Assembly: GCA_028023455.1 (NCBI GenBank)
Contig: JAQFVV010012489.1
Location: 4,142,575-4,206,574 of the forward strand
Direction of reading: 5' to 3'
DNA length: 64,000 nt
DNA from: Epiperipatus broadwayi
Lineage: Eukaryota > Onychophora > Udeonychophora > Euonychophora > Peripatidae
A program made the position numbers and the translations under genes. This document shows positions 37,691 through 51,615 of the stretch, piece after piece. Position 1 is the stretch's first letter. Each line of letters begins with the position of its first letter. Under the pieces are notes generated by a model, which was given only the letters and a program-made list of their open reading frames with translations, was not told the DNA's origin and did no database searches.

Positions 37691-39057
37691 TCAGTGTGTT
37701 ACATTCTACTCATGTTTGAAATGCTCATTTTGAGTCTTTGTCATGTTGCTGCTATTGCTTCATATTTTCTTAGCTATTTTGCAGTTATTTATTTGATAAT
37801 TTGCTGTTTGACACTTTTTGTGGTGAAAACTGAATTTACTAGTTTAAAAAAGAAATCTGAAAATGTCACTATTGTACAGATATTATACAAATTTACAAAT
37901 CCAACAGAGGCTGATAATACTCTGAATAATTATGTTATAATACAAAAAGCTGACAATACTATTGGTTGGTAAATTATTTGGCATTAGACTTTTGAAAGTG
38001 TTCTTTTTTTTTAATATTTCAAAAAGAAAACTTGTAATTTTTAATCATTTATTTATATATTTATGCTCATTTATGCAACATATTTGTAAAGCATTTATTT
38101 TAGACCAAAATAATATGTGATTACAATTACATTTTAATTGAAAATGTTTTTAAGAAGACAAGTCAATAAAACTATATTTATGATAAAGATGTGATTATTT
38201 ACTATAAATAAATTTGTGACATTTTAATAACAAATATAATTTTAAATTTTAAAACATATCATTGATTTATATTTTGTCAAGTAAAATTAATTTCCAATTT
38301 CAAAACAAAATTAAAATAAGAAATATTTCATTCAATAGTTTTTATAAATAAAAAAAGTCATTGCTATTGTTACATTTTCACTTCAGTACTTAAGTTTTCT
38401 ATTTTGCAAAATTCAAATATCAACTTCTAGAATGTCTTTCATTTGTAAATATAAATTAAATAATATAAAAATTATCAAAATATGATATAGAATTAAAGTA
38501 CAATGGTCTAAATAAAATGCTGTAGATATGACCAAAATTGCCAGTTAGATGTTTAATTAATGTATGGAAATAAAAGAGTTAATAAAGAATAAGTTTTTTT
38601 TTGTTAATTTTTTTTTGGCTCAAAGTCTGAAATGAAGTCATTTGTTTTCTTTCATGTTTAACATTGATATTTTATTCATAGTCTAATTTAATTTTTTTTT
38701 TGCGTGTATGCTTTTAACAAAATTTGTAAAAAGTAAAACTAGTATTGTTAAAAAATGAAACAAAAAAAAATCAATACACATCTAGAAGTATATTCACAAA
38801 AAACTAATAAAATAAATAAATGAACTAAAAGCTTAATTAACCTTAAAAAAATACATGTTTATCAAAATAGACATTAAATAAATATTTAAAACTTTTTTTA
38901 AAGTTAAAGTTATTTATTACATTATTAAAAAATATCTACCAAATATAATATTATTTATTTATTTTCGTCTCACCTTAATCAGAATTATTTGAACTATTTT
39001 AATTTTTTTCAAAACTATACATACACATGATGGATTATCATTCGCACAATATACATA
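37691..39057. other. AT-rich stretch with one unexplained small open frame
   Basis: A 92-codon frame at 37694-37972 starts with two hydrophobic segments (LILSLCHVAAIASYFLSYF and AVIYLIICCLTLFVV) and a polar tail. I recognise no family and see no promoter or splice context, so I do not call it a gene. The remainder is low-complexity AT-rich DNA. Confidence 0.4.
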
Positions 39058-39841
39058 AAGATATACCAGATGATTGGAAGAATGCAGTATTATTATAAAT
39101 ATTTTTAAAAGGTGATAAAAAGATATTAGAAATTACAGACCTATCAGTTCTATACAACTTTTTATCAAAATAATTACAACTCATCTACAGCGAATTCTAG
39201 ATTTTAACCAACCAAAAGAACGATTTGGATTTAATAGTAGTTTAGTACAAGGGACAACATCCAATTATTGAGAGAAGTTATAGAAAGGACCAATGAAGAT
39301 GAGTTGCAATTATACTTTGGATTTGTTGATTATGGAAAAAGATTTGATTCTATAAAAACTTCTTCAGTAATTAAATCATTAGATAATCAAGGTATAGACC
39401 AATAATATTATCGTATTCTGAGGAATATTTATAAGAATGCAACAGCAATAATTAGATTACATAATGTTACTAAAAAAATTGTCATTAAGATCGATAAATA
39501 ACAGGATGACCCAATATCTCTAAATCTTTTTACAGCAGTTTTAAAATAAGTATTTTGTGAATTAAAATTAAAAGCTAAGGGAGTAAATGTAGATGGAGAT
39601 TATTTAAGTCCATACTGATTTTGCAGATGTTTTATTTGTTTTTGCAAATAATGTTTTAGAGCTTCAGGAAATGTTGCAAGAGTTTATCAGATGAAAGTAA
39701 TAAAGTAGATTTAAAGTAAATGTTAAAAAGATTAACGTTATGTTCAATGGATTTTCTCAAAAGAGGAAAATAAAGATTAATAGTGATAAGTTAGAAAAAG
39801 TTAATGACTACAAATATTTTGGTCAAATTATTACTACATAT
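39058..39841 (+). pseudogene. Decayed RTE-type LINE copy, left half (split by element B)
   Basis: Matches the intact LINE from about residue 541 (GATGATTGGAAGAATGCAGT) through the NYRPIS-, FVDYEKAF- and FADD-equivalent blocks to YKYFGQII near residue 803. It has frameshifts and stops throughout. The match stops abruptly at TACATAT, where element B begins, and resumes at 48970. The 5' half of the element is missing. Confidence 0.92.
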
Positions 39842-41681
39842 TGTAACGGTTTGTACCCGGCGTAACACGTATATAGGTGGTATATGTTTATTACGTATTT
39901 CAAATCTAAGTTTTTGCTCTGTTTCTTTAAATGAAAATTATGATGTGAACACATATATAAATAGTTGGTTCTGCAATGTACTCTTATTACTTGCCCAGCA
40001 TATTTATGGACATCAATTTGACTCCAAGTGCCAATTTTACTTACGAGTAAGTAAGAATTATGCTGGGAGAGAACGAGTATCTATTTCTAATGGATAGAGC
40101 TTATACCTCTGGCAAGCTCATTCAGGGGTAGTGGTCATTGACCGTGGGAAAGAGGTGGAGGGAACAGATCACCTGCGCATGGAGTGCATAAACGATTCAT
40201 TTTACTTTCTTACTTTTATTCTTAATGCTACTCTTTAATTGTACTATGTAATCTATGATTTTTTTTAAGAAATTAACACTAAACACACACAATTATATTT
40301 AAAACACTACTTAACATTTATTAATACAAAAAAAAATAATAAAACCCAATAGAATCCCGTAATTGGATATTGGTTTGTGCCCGAATACTTAAATGACACG
40401 CATGTAAATACACACTCGCATAAGTTCATAAATGTAACAAACAAAACATATATATCATAGCATGAAAAATAACTGCAATCAGACATTATCCTGTCTATTT
40501 AGGCATATAGTTATATAGGGCGTTACTTCAACTGTCTCTTTATTTACTTTTAACCCTTTTATGCATTATTTTACTGAGATATATTCTCATTCAAGAGGTT
40601 ACTGTCATTTATGAAAATATTTGAGTTACCTACTTTATCTCACCCGGGTGTAGATTAATGGTAATTTTCCATTGGCTTTGTGCAGCGATGTTATGAGTAA
40701 ATGATTTCTTTCTTTTGTAGGCTTCCGTAAGGCAATCAATGGCATCTGGTGAATGCTGTTCTTTCCATAATTTTAGGAAGGGCTTCGCTCCTACATGGAC
40801 AGTGACGATAATATCTCCGCAGGATGGATGACATAGCCCAGTCCATTCTGTTCTTCTACCCCAGCCTGTTCATAATTTTAAGATATATAAACTTATTTTT
40901 TTCTTTTACTAATTTTATTTCGATCCTGCTCGAGGCAGTCCCAGTTTTAGAATCCTTCAAAGTTCAGCTTTCCAACTCCAATTAATCATGCTATTGTTCT
41001 CTTCTTTTTAATTAAACCACGTGGTTTGGAAGTAGAAAATCTTTTCAATAACTTTTCTTTTCTTTGTTTTTATCTATGTTCAGGAATTTCAATTTTACCT
41101 TGAGATCCACACTTGACCGTTCATTGTCTCTTATTTATAACATTTTCTTTTATTAATTAAAATGGCTTTGTCTCGAGATAGTGATCTGCAACTTTTCAGG
41201 TCATCCTTTCTTTGCAATTAACTTATCTTTTAGGATTCATAAAATCTTTCCTTAGTCGACCATCTTGGAATCAATTTCTTTTTAAATTAAAATAGCTTTA
41301 TTCCTTGAGATAGCAATCTATAACTTTCTGAATTTTTTATTTCCAATTAACATATCTTTTAGAATTTGTAAAATCTTTCCTTTAGTCGTCCATCTTGGAA
41401 TCAATTTCTTTTTACGAAACTATTACATTTACTCACTCATGCAGCAATATAAACATGCGTATAAACAAAATATAAGAGCACAAACCATATAATCCCCCGT
41501 CCCTCTTATGTTTCAATCTATTTTTATTTACTTACTTAAAATATATACACACACGCATACAAAACAACAATGAGAAAAAAATAATAATTTAACTTAATAT
41601 TACACTTGATTTGAGTATATATGTATGCTCGGTGGTATCGCCCTATGACTTAGAACAGGGTTTGAACTCAGCCCTGTTATA
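39842..41681 (-). repeat. LTR B, left copy (3' LTR of the element)
   Basis: 1840 bp. Plus-strand ends are TGTAACGGTTTGTACC and CAGCCCTGTTATA. The plus-strand frame 39804-40097 and the paired frames near 41719-41957 fall across it or beside it and show no conserved protein. Confidence 0.92.
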
Positions 41682-41684
41682 ATA

Positions 41685-41700
41685 CCCCCCCCCCCTTTGA
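41685..41700 (-). other. Polypurine tract of element B
   Basis: On the minus strand TCAAAGGGGGGGGGGG lies three bases before the LTR. A purine run at this place primes plus-strand DNA synthesis in LTR elements and fixes orientation. Confidence 0.75.
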
Positions 41701-42731
41701 AAGCCTTTAAATACCATTTTAGTATTTAAATGGCTCACTCTTAAAACCCAAAATAATTTTAAATAATTCTAAAAAGAAAATACACATCTTCTTGAATCGA
41801 CTTGCCTTGCCTTTTTTCCTTCCTTTTTCTGCAACTTTAGAACCAAAGAGTAAAATGACCAACAACCCTGCGATACACAATGAATCCAACCACCACTCAC
41901 ATGCACACTGCCTGCAATGCACAACGTATAGCTAACCCCCATTCTGACTGTATCCACATGACCCTGAAAAAAAAAACTTTTATGTCTAAAAAAAAACTAT
42001 TATTATATTTATTTATTTTTTAAAAGAAGGACTTTTCTAACTGCACTCTGCTGCTTCTGAGACTTAGGAGTGTAGATAGTTAGAATGATACCTGGCTCTT
42101 ATTTTGAGCCTTCAGGTTCTGTATGGGTTGCTCTCTACCTTGCTCACTTCTGGAGTCTTACAGGTGGGACTGTATGTAATTGCCATGCTCACTTTGGAGT
42201 CTTGTCAGCTTGAATTAACAGACTTTTAGCACCTGCATCCTACGTTATACGTTAACCATGTCAGAAATAGCAGCAGCCACACACAGGACACAACATACAA
42301 TGTGATCGATCCAGTAGCCAAACTCACCATCCACCGACAGAATTGCGAGATCACTTCACTAACTCTCTAAGCTTACATGCACGAAACAAAAGAAATAAAA
42401 AAAAAAATTCTACTTTTCTCTTTTACTCAATTTCATATAAAATCCCATATAATAATATTATAAATGTTAACCCACTACCTAGCAATAATGATAAAAACAA
42501 AGAGAACAAAAAAAAAACTTTCTAGAATCATCGTCCATTTTCGTGATTTGTTTATTTGCCCTCTTTTGACATTGGTGAACCTGAGTACTTTCCTTGATCA
42601 TAATTTGGCTTGCTTGGTGGTTTCCACTCTTCATGATCATCCTGCCATTTTGGTCGAGTACTGCTATCCCCTCTTCTGGGATCCTATGGGTTCCAATCTA
42701 ACCTCTGTTCTCTTTCCCCAAATCTGATAAC
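41701..42731 (-). other. Internal region of element B between gag and the 3' LTR
   Basis: About 1 kb where pol would be expected. Short frames in several phases, none with RT, protease or integrase motifs. Includes a C-rich, moderately GC-rich patch (41800-42330). I see no gene. Confidence 0.65.
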
Positions 42732-43583
42732 TCATGCTCTGTGAGGCTCTTTTTCTCGATCCATCGGACTGTCATATTCATAGGCACTCATATCTATTGC
42801 CTCTAGTACCTCAGCCATTTCCTCAATCGACGCTTTCCTCATCCCAAACATAATTTGCTCCACTTTGATCAGCAGATTATGCCTTACGATTCGTACAATG
42901 TTGCTTTCAGTTAAGTCTAATGTCCGCAGCTTCACCACCTGCCAATAAAAAAATCGGGAATAGCTTTCTTGGCCCCCTTCCCTATATTTCTCTTGCATAA
43001 CCTGATATCTGGTTAGCTCCTGGTGATCCTCAGCCAAAAAATACCCCTCACCTCTTTTTGATATCCTTCGAAAGTTGTGGGATGTTGCAATAATGAATCC
43101 CACCAGATCTGCAAATTTTCAGTTAAATGGCTGGACACTAGTGCAATTTTGCTTTCTTCATCCATTACGTTGATACTGAAGTATCTCCTCAAGCTCTGCA
43201 GGTGCTCTATGAGAGCTTCTCTCATTTGGCCAGAGAATGGCTGAATCTTTAGAAATTGTTTGACATTGGCCTGCACAGTTACGTATTTTGTAGTAGTTTC
43301 CCATGTTCCTGCTACCTTTACCTTATCTCCCTGTTTTTCTTTCTCTTTGCATTCACTCTGATTTTCTTCTACTCCCCTAGACTTCTCATCTTTATCTATA
43401 ATTTCCTCCTCTACAGGCTCTTCCTTGTTCTCATCCCTTATACACTTTCTGCTTTCCCTTCTATTTTTCGTTCTAACTCTTGAAACCTTTTCTCAATCCT
43501 TTCCTGTAATTCCTGAAATGTGTTTCCATAATAACTTCTATCATGTTCAATTCTCTGTCTTTTTCTTCCTTCTGCTGATCCAT
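42732..43583 (-). pseudogene. Broken gag gene of element B
   Basis: Starts at the minus-strand ATG at 43583. An acidic/basic, coiled-coil-like N-terminal region is followed by a core with ENLQIWWDSLLQHP, FEGYQKEV and, in another frame, VRIVRHNLLIKVEQIMFGM. These align with AKAWWKLLKQPP, GYEEAI and TRIVVHNLPPWVQRIMLGI in the element C Gag, so the two are homologous capsid-type Gag domains. Frameshifts occur near 43500, near 43410 and near 43030-43100, splitting it into pieces (43013-43276 and 42732-43103 are the longest). No CCHC zinc knuckle is visible. Retrotransposon Gag packages element RNA into cytoplasmic particles. Inactive as it stands. Confidence 0.85.
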
Positions 43584-44491
43584 TTTTTTTGATCTTGTTA
43601 TCATTCGCTTTATTTTACTCTATTTTTAGATATCTATCACTATTTCTAATAATGATTAATTTTAACAATTTTGTATTACTATTTCTATATCAGATGCACT
43701 AGACCTGCTCTCCATCCTGGAAGTATTGTGTTCTCTGTCTAATTTTTCTATCTAGCCCCTTTTAAACCTATTCCTTAATCTCTTTCTTTATATTTCACTG
43801 AGACAATTAGTATTTCATGTTACTTTGCCTATTAAACTATTATAGTAACTTATTCCAAATGAATGCACAGATTTCTAGCACTAGCTGTATATTATAATAT
43901 GCCCTTTCATGGGTAAAACTGTTCAACAATTATTAATCTCATAATCGCATACACATATATGAAATGGATCAATAAACAAAAACAAATTCAGATGTATCGT
44001 TTAGATGTATAAATATATCAGAGTTCATGTAAAACATATTCAATACAATGCTTTATAAAGTTAATCACTCTCAATTATATCAAATTAAAAATTACAAAAG
44101 TTTTATTTATTCACTTTTGTAAATGTCAAAAGCAGTTAAATATTTAATATAATAAGAAAAACCCTAAAGAGAAAATAAAACTCAAATATATAATATCACT
44201 TCCCTGTGAATCCATCAACAAAATTTCTATGGACTGATTCAATACATAAACATATATACTACAATATTAATTCGAATGTGATTTTAACCTAATTAATTTC
44301 AATATAGATAAAGTAAAATTGCCAGCAAAAATTCGTCTACACAAGCTATATTTTATAGCTCTTATACTGTATTTCTTTCCTTTTTTTATATAAAACCATA
44401 TAAAGCAAAATTCCATAGTAAACTGTCTTATATCACTTATATTCTATCCCCTTCCCCTACTTTCCACTCCCCTACTTTCCACTCTTCAAAA
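43584..44491 (-). other. 5' leader region of element B
   Basis: About 0.9 kb of AT-rich, non-coding DNA between primer site and gag. A leader of similar length occurs in element C. Confidence 0.6.
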
Positions 44492-44511
44492 GCTCCTTCG
44501 TTGGTGCGCCA
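44492..44511 (-). other. tRNA primer-binding site of element B
   Basis: On the minus strand TGGCGCACCAACGAAGGAGC starts one base after the LTR end GTTACA. It differs from the lysine-tRNA type TGGCGCCCAACGTGGGGC (family knowledge) by a few changes and a one-base insertion. Confidence 0.72.
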
Positions 44512-44556
44512 TTGTAACAGTTTGTACCTGGCATAACATGTATATAGGTGGTATAC

Positions 44557-47201
44557 TGTACCAGTCAAAAAACCCACCAAAAGAACTGCAAGTCGGATCC
44601 AAACTCAGCTGAACCAAAACTGAATTCAAACCCAACTCAACAGCTCAGATTAGTAGAAATCTAAATCGACGACACAGTGCTATGCGCCAAAAAACTAGCT
44701 CAACGGTTGGTGAGGATCAGAAACCCCTGAACTGACATTAATATCTGATAATAAACTGACTGAAATAATTTTAAATCGAATCATATGTATATGTTCGGGT
44801 TGCCAACACAGACAGCGAGTATTAACATTAAAATAATTATAAAAGAATTATGAACTAAGAAACCAAGTGTGTTTAGAAAATATTTAATAATAATAATTTG
44901 TTTGGTTTGGATTTTAAATAAAGATTAAATTAATTAATTCTAGTCCTTAAACAAAGTTTATAATTATAATCAGAGTGGCGGTCCTTATTATATGCCAACG
45001 AATATTACACAATATTGGAATTCTATGTCTATGCCCCCAACAAGAAAATAAAAGGCAGATAAAGGTATTCATTAGTAAAGGAAATTTTTACTCTAATTTT
45101 ATACGAAAGAATGTGATATTTATTTTCACATTCGCAAATCCATTCAAGAAGAGCAAGATACGTATTTTAGGGCATAACTTTAATTTTTATTAGAAACTTA
45201 TTTTGAGATAAAATGGAGAATTTGTTGGACTTTAATTTAAATCACTTCATCACGAATTACGAGCATCAGAGCGGGCTTTACTGGAACAGATAGGCAACGG
45301 TGCTGACAAATTATGAGCTATAAAATGAAATTGCAAGATAATAGCTAGTCGATAATCAAAGTCCTATGGCGGCTTGCATCTGACAAGTCTTATGCCCTTT
45401 GACTAATATGAACAGGAGAGGAAGTGCTTTCTTTCTCAATAATTTAAAATAACAGAAATATGATCACCGACCAGCCTAACAGAGTGGAAGATTGCCCTAC
45501 GTCAGCAACGTTTGAAGATGATGACTTGATAGTCATCGTTTGAATACTAAAACCCATATAGAATGCTCTATGTGATGACTTGATCAATTAATTAAAGTCA
45601 AACGAGCTTTTAACAAAAACTATTTTAAAGTATTTGTAAATCATATTAATTATGCCCCAATCATGGCGCCCTTCCTGAATCTTAAATAAAATAACAAAGT
45701 TAAATTAGAAGATATTTATTCGATTCCTTTATCAGCCTTTTGCAAAAAACATTTTAAGATTATATATGAATAAATAAGTAAATATTAGTGAAACGAGAAA
45801 ATAGCGGTGGCATAGATTACAGACGAGGCTAATAATTTATTATTAGCTAATGATAAAATAACAATCATTTAATAATTTCTTTCGACTTGATGATTGATTG
45901 AACTGTATAAATCTAGTTATAATGGGCGAGAATTAACTATCAGAATTTAATCTTATATTACTTGTATAAGGCAAAGGAAATGAGGGAGATCATCGAGTCG
46001 AAGGATTATTGGCATATAATTAAAAATAGCAACATTAATAAAGCACACAAATATATATATAATATAATAAATGAACTGCCAAGTAAGAAAAGAGAAAGTT
46101 TAAAGACTAGAGATTGAGAGAATTACTAATTTAAAATAGCATAAATAAAAGGTTTTACACAGAGTATTATTACATTAAAGAATAAAAGAGCTCTAAAAGG
46201 GAGTGTAAAGTAAAGTTCCAAACTGGCCAGAAAGATTAAGGTTCATTTGGAAACATGTTACCCAATTCTTCCAGGGCTGGTTCTTAGTTTATACGTCCAG
46301 GTTGGTAAAAATGTAGGCATGCATTTAGTCGATTACTTGAACAGCATTTTAGTGGCTTTTTATAATTTTAGCAGCATGATTGGTCCGGAAAAGATTCAGC
46401 AGCTCCATTGAAGATTTTCAGGGGACTTCAGGAACCAATAGCCAGATTCCTGACGTTTAGCCCTTTACCATGATAGGAACACTTTTTGAATTCATGATTT
46501 TGAACAGCACATAATTTACTGACACTTTTCTGCAACAAAGATGGCTTTTTCTTTTTCCAAACTTTTCAGAGCTATATATACTGTCCTCTCTGATGCCTTC
46601 AGGCTAGCGCTTCTTTCATTATCAATGTTTTTAGATACATTGGTTGTTTTTAGATACATTCCTTCGATAAGGCTTTCAAACTCATTAACTTGAATTCATT
46701 TTCTAATTAGAAAATGAATTCTTAAAATCAGAAAATGATTTTAATTAGGAAATCCTTATCTTTTTTCTAATTAATAAAACTTTAACTGTTGTTTTTGAAA
46801 AGGGAAAATCTGAAAGCTTATCGAAAGAATGTAGCTTTTAATCATTAAACTTTAACAACTTATTTAAAAATAAAATCAAACATTCCCGACGCAATGAAAC
46901 TTTTAAACAATTATATATATTTAAATATTTACAAATATATACGCACAATCCACGCAGTTATAATACATATAAATTCATGAATAATTCTATCATGAATTTA
47001 TTAATAAAATTAATCAATTTAAATCTGAAACTAGTTATTTGAATACACATTTATGAAATAAGTTATTCTTTATGGAAATTAGCATGGGTTGAACATATAA
47101 AGCCCCATTGCATCGGAAATTTAAGGTTAGTACTAGGGTTTGAAGTGGGCTTATGGCTAGAGGTCATGAAGCTAGGATCGAACTCAGATCTGACTGCTTC
47201 A
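44557..47201 (-). mobile_element. Solo LTR of the C type (2645 bp) nested in LTR B
   Basis: Starts TGTACCAGTC and ends CTGCTTCA on the plus strand, flanked by ATAC at 44553-44556 and 47202-47205. Read on the minus strand it begins TGAAGCAGTCAGATC and ends GGTACA, matching the LTR of element C (TGAAACAGACAGATC ... GGTACA). Shared internal blocks include GTTGCCAACACAGACAG and AAGCCGCC. It has no internal region or partner LTR, so it is most simply the product of LTR-LTR recombination. It is clearly diverged from element C, so it represents another subfamily. Confidence 0.87.
46692..46721. repeat. Perfect 30-bp palindrome inside the solo LTR
   Basis: GAATTCATTTTCTAA joined to its exact reverse complement TTAGAAAATGAATTC. 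No loop. Flanked by partial repeats of the same words (TCAGAAAATGA). Confidence 0.97.
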
Positions 47202-48969
47202 ATACACTTATTACATATTTCAAATCTAAGTTTCTGCTCTCTTTCTTTAAACAAAAATTATGATGCAAACACGTATATATATAGTTGTTTCTGCAATGTA
47301 CTCTTATTACTCACCCAATATATTTATGGATGTCAATTTGACTCCAAGCACCAATCTTACTTATGAGTAAGTAAGAATTATGCTGGGAGAGAATGAGTAT
47401 CTATTTCTAGTAGATAGAGCTTATACCTCTGGCTAGCTCATTCAGGGGTAGTGGTCTTTGACCATGGAAAAGAGGTGGAGGGAACAATCACCTGCGCACG
47501 GAGCACATAAACGATTTGGTTTTACTTTCTTACTTTTATTCTTAATGCTACTCTTTAATTGTACTATGTAATCTATGCTTTTTTTTTAAGAAATTAACAC
47601 TAAACACACACAATTATATTTAAAACACTACTTAACATTTATTAATACAAAAAAATAATAAAACCCAATAGAATCCTGTAAATGGATATTGGTTTGTGCC
47701 TGAATACTTAAATGACCCGCATGTAAATACACACTCGCATAAGTTCATAAATGTAACAAACAAAACATATACATCATAGCATGAAAAATAACTGCAATCA
47801 GACATTATTCTGTCTATTTAGGCATATAGTTATATGGGGTGTTATTTCAACTGTCTCTTTATTTACTTTTAACCCTTTTACACATTATTTTACTGAGATA
47901 TGTTCTCATTCAAGAGGTTACTGTCATTTACAAAAATATTTGAGTTACCTACTTTATCTCACCCAGGTGTAAATTAATGGTAATTTTTCACTGGCTTCAT
48001 GCTGCGATGTTATGAGTAAATGATTTCTTTCTTTTGTAGGCTTCCGTAAGGCAATCAATGGCATCTGGTGAATGCTGTTCTTTCCATAACTTTAGGAAGG
48101 GCTTCGCTCCTACATGGACAGTGACGATAATATCTCTGCAGGATGCATGGCATAGCCCAGTCCATTCTGTTCTTCTACCCCAGCCTGTTCATGATTTTAA
48201 GATATATAAACTTTTCTTTTACTAATTTTCCTTCGATCCTGCTCGTGGCAGTCCCAGTTCTAGAATCCTTCAAAGTTCAGCTTTCCAACTCCAATTAATC
48301 ATGCTATTGTTCTCTTCTTTTTAATTAAACCATGTGGTTTGCAAATAGAAAATCTTTTCAATAACATCTTTTCTTTGTTTTTATCTATGTTCAGGAATTT
48401 CAATTTTACCTTGATATCCACACTCGACTGTTCATTGTCTCTTATTTATAACATTTTCTTTTATTAATTAAAACGGCTTTGTCTCGAGATAGCGATCTGC
48501 AACTTTTTGGGTCCTTTTTTTGCAATTAACTTATCTTTTAGGATTTGTAAAATCTTTCCTTAGTCGACCATCTTGGAATCAATTTCTTTTTAAATTAAAA
48601 TAGCTTTATTCCTTGAGATAGCGATCTATAACTTTCTGAATTCTTTATTTCCAATTAACATATCTTTTAGAATTTGTAAAATCTTTCCTTTAGTTGTCCA
48701 TCTTGGAATCAATTTCTTTTTACGAAACTATTACATTTACTCACTCATGCAGCAATATAAACATGCGTATAAACAAAATATAAGAGCACAAACCATATAA
48801 TCCCCCGTCCGTCTTATGTTTCAATCTATTTTTATTTACTTACACACACATACAAAACAACAATGAGAAAAAAAAATTAACTTAAAATTACACTTGATTT
48901 GAGTATATATGTAAGCTCAGTGGTATCGCCCTATGACTTAGAACAGGGTTTGAAATCAGCCCTGTTATA

Positions 48970-49480
48970 ATATGGAAGAATAATGGATGAGATTAAACAT
49001 AGAATTAAACTTGGTTGGAGTGCTCTTGGTAGATATAACCTCATCTTAAAACAAAATTTACCTAAGTGTTTGGAAAGGAAGATTTTTAATAAATGTGTTT
49101 TACCAGCTCAGAGATGTAGACACTTAACAAAAAGCACTACAGAAACTTCAGACCATTCAATAAAATATGAAAAGATGCATGCTAAGAATAACAAGATGAC
49201 ATTGAAAATGAAATACATGGGTGGGAAAAGAAACAAATGTTATTGACATCCTTGACAAAATTAAGAGACTGAAGTAGAGTACAGCTGGACATATTTCTAG
49301 AAAAGATAATAATTGGTGGATAGTTGAAATCATGAACTGGATTCTAAAAGATTGTAAAAGGCCTAGAAAAAAACCACATGTAAATTGGATGGATGAAATA
49401 AAGAAGTGTACTGGAAAGAGAAAAGATGGATTGAACTTGGATATACCTTCATCCTTCGGTGGATTGATGATGGTTGAAAA
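48970..49480 (+). pseudogene. Decayed RTE-type LINE copy, right half
   Basis: Continues the LINE copy after element B: GGAAGAATAATGGATGAGAT, AAACTTGGTTGGAGTGCT, CGAATTTTAATAAATGTGTT-type blocks and the C-terminal region to GGTGGATTGATGATGGTTG. Broken by frameshifts and deletions. The frame 48983-49246 is a fragment of it. Confidence 0.92.

Positions 49481-51615
<2,135 letters not shown>

Larger units (their letters stand above)
39842..48969 (-). mobile_element. LTR element B: gag-only, minus strand, inserted in a LINE copy
   Basis: LTRs at 39842-41681 and 44513-48969 (the latter interrupted by a solo LTR) flank a 2831-bp internal region. ATAT at 39838-39841 and 48970-48973 is the target duplication, confirmed because the LINE reads correctly across the empty site. 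A G-run polypurine tract beside the left LTR and a primer site beside the right LTR give minus orientation. The internal region has a broken gag and nothing resembling protease, RT or integrase. LTR pairs differ chiefly at CpG sites. Confidence 0.92.
44513..48969 (-). repeat. LTR B, right copy (5' LTR), split by a solo LTR
   Basis: The parts 44513-44556 and 47206-48969 together match the left LTR. The break lies after GTATATAGGTGGTATAC. Removing 44557-47201 and one ATAC restores the LTR. Differences from the left copy include several CpG to TpG/CpA changes in the first 43 bases alone. Confidence 0.92.

Noticed and set aside
37694-37972. 92-codon frame with two hydrophobic segments
   Set aside because: No known family and no context; kept only as a note in the stretch description.
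39804-40097. 97-codon frame at the left edge of LTR B (relative at 47145-47366)
   Set aside because: The first part is LINE sequence and the rest is LTR; the frame crosses an insertion boundary and differs in the other LTR.
41719-41957. Overlapping 62- and 67-codon minus-strand frames
   Set aside because: They lie in the non-coding tail of element B, contain an internal duplication (CIAG...), and have no domain.
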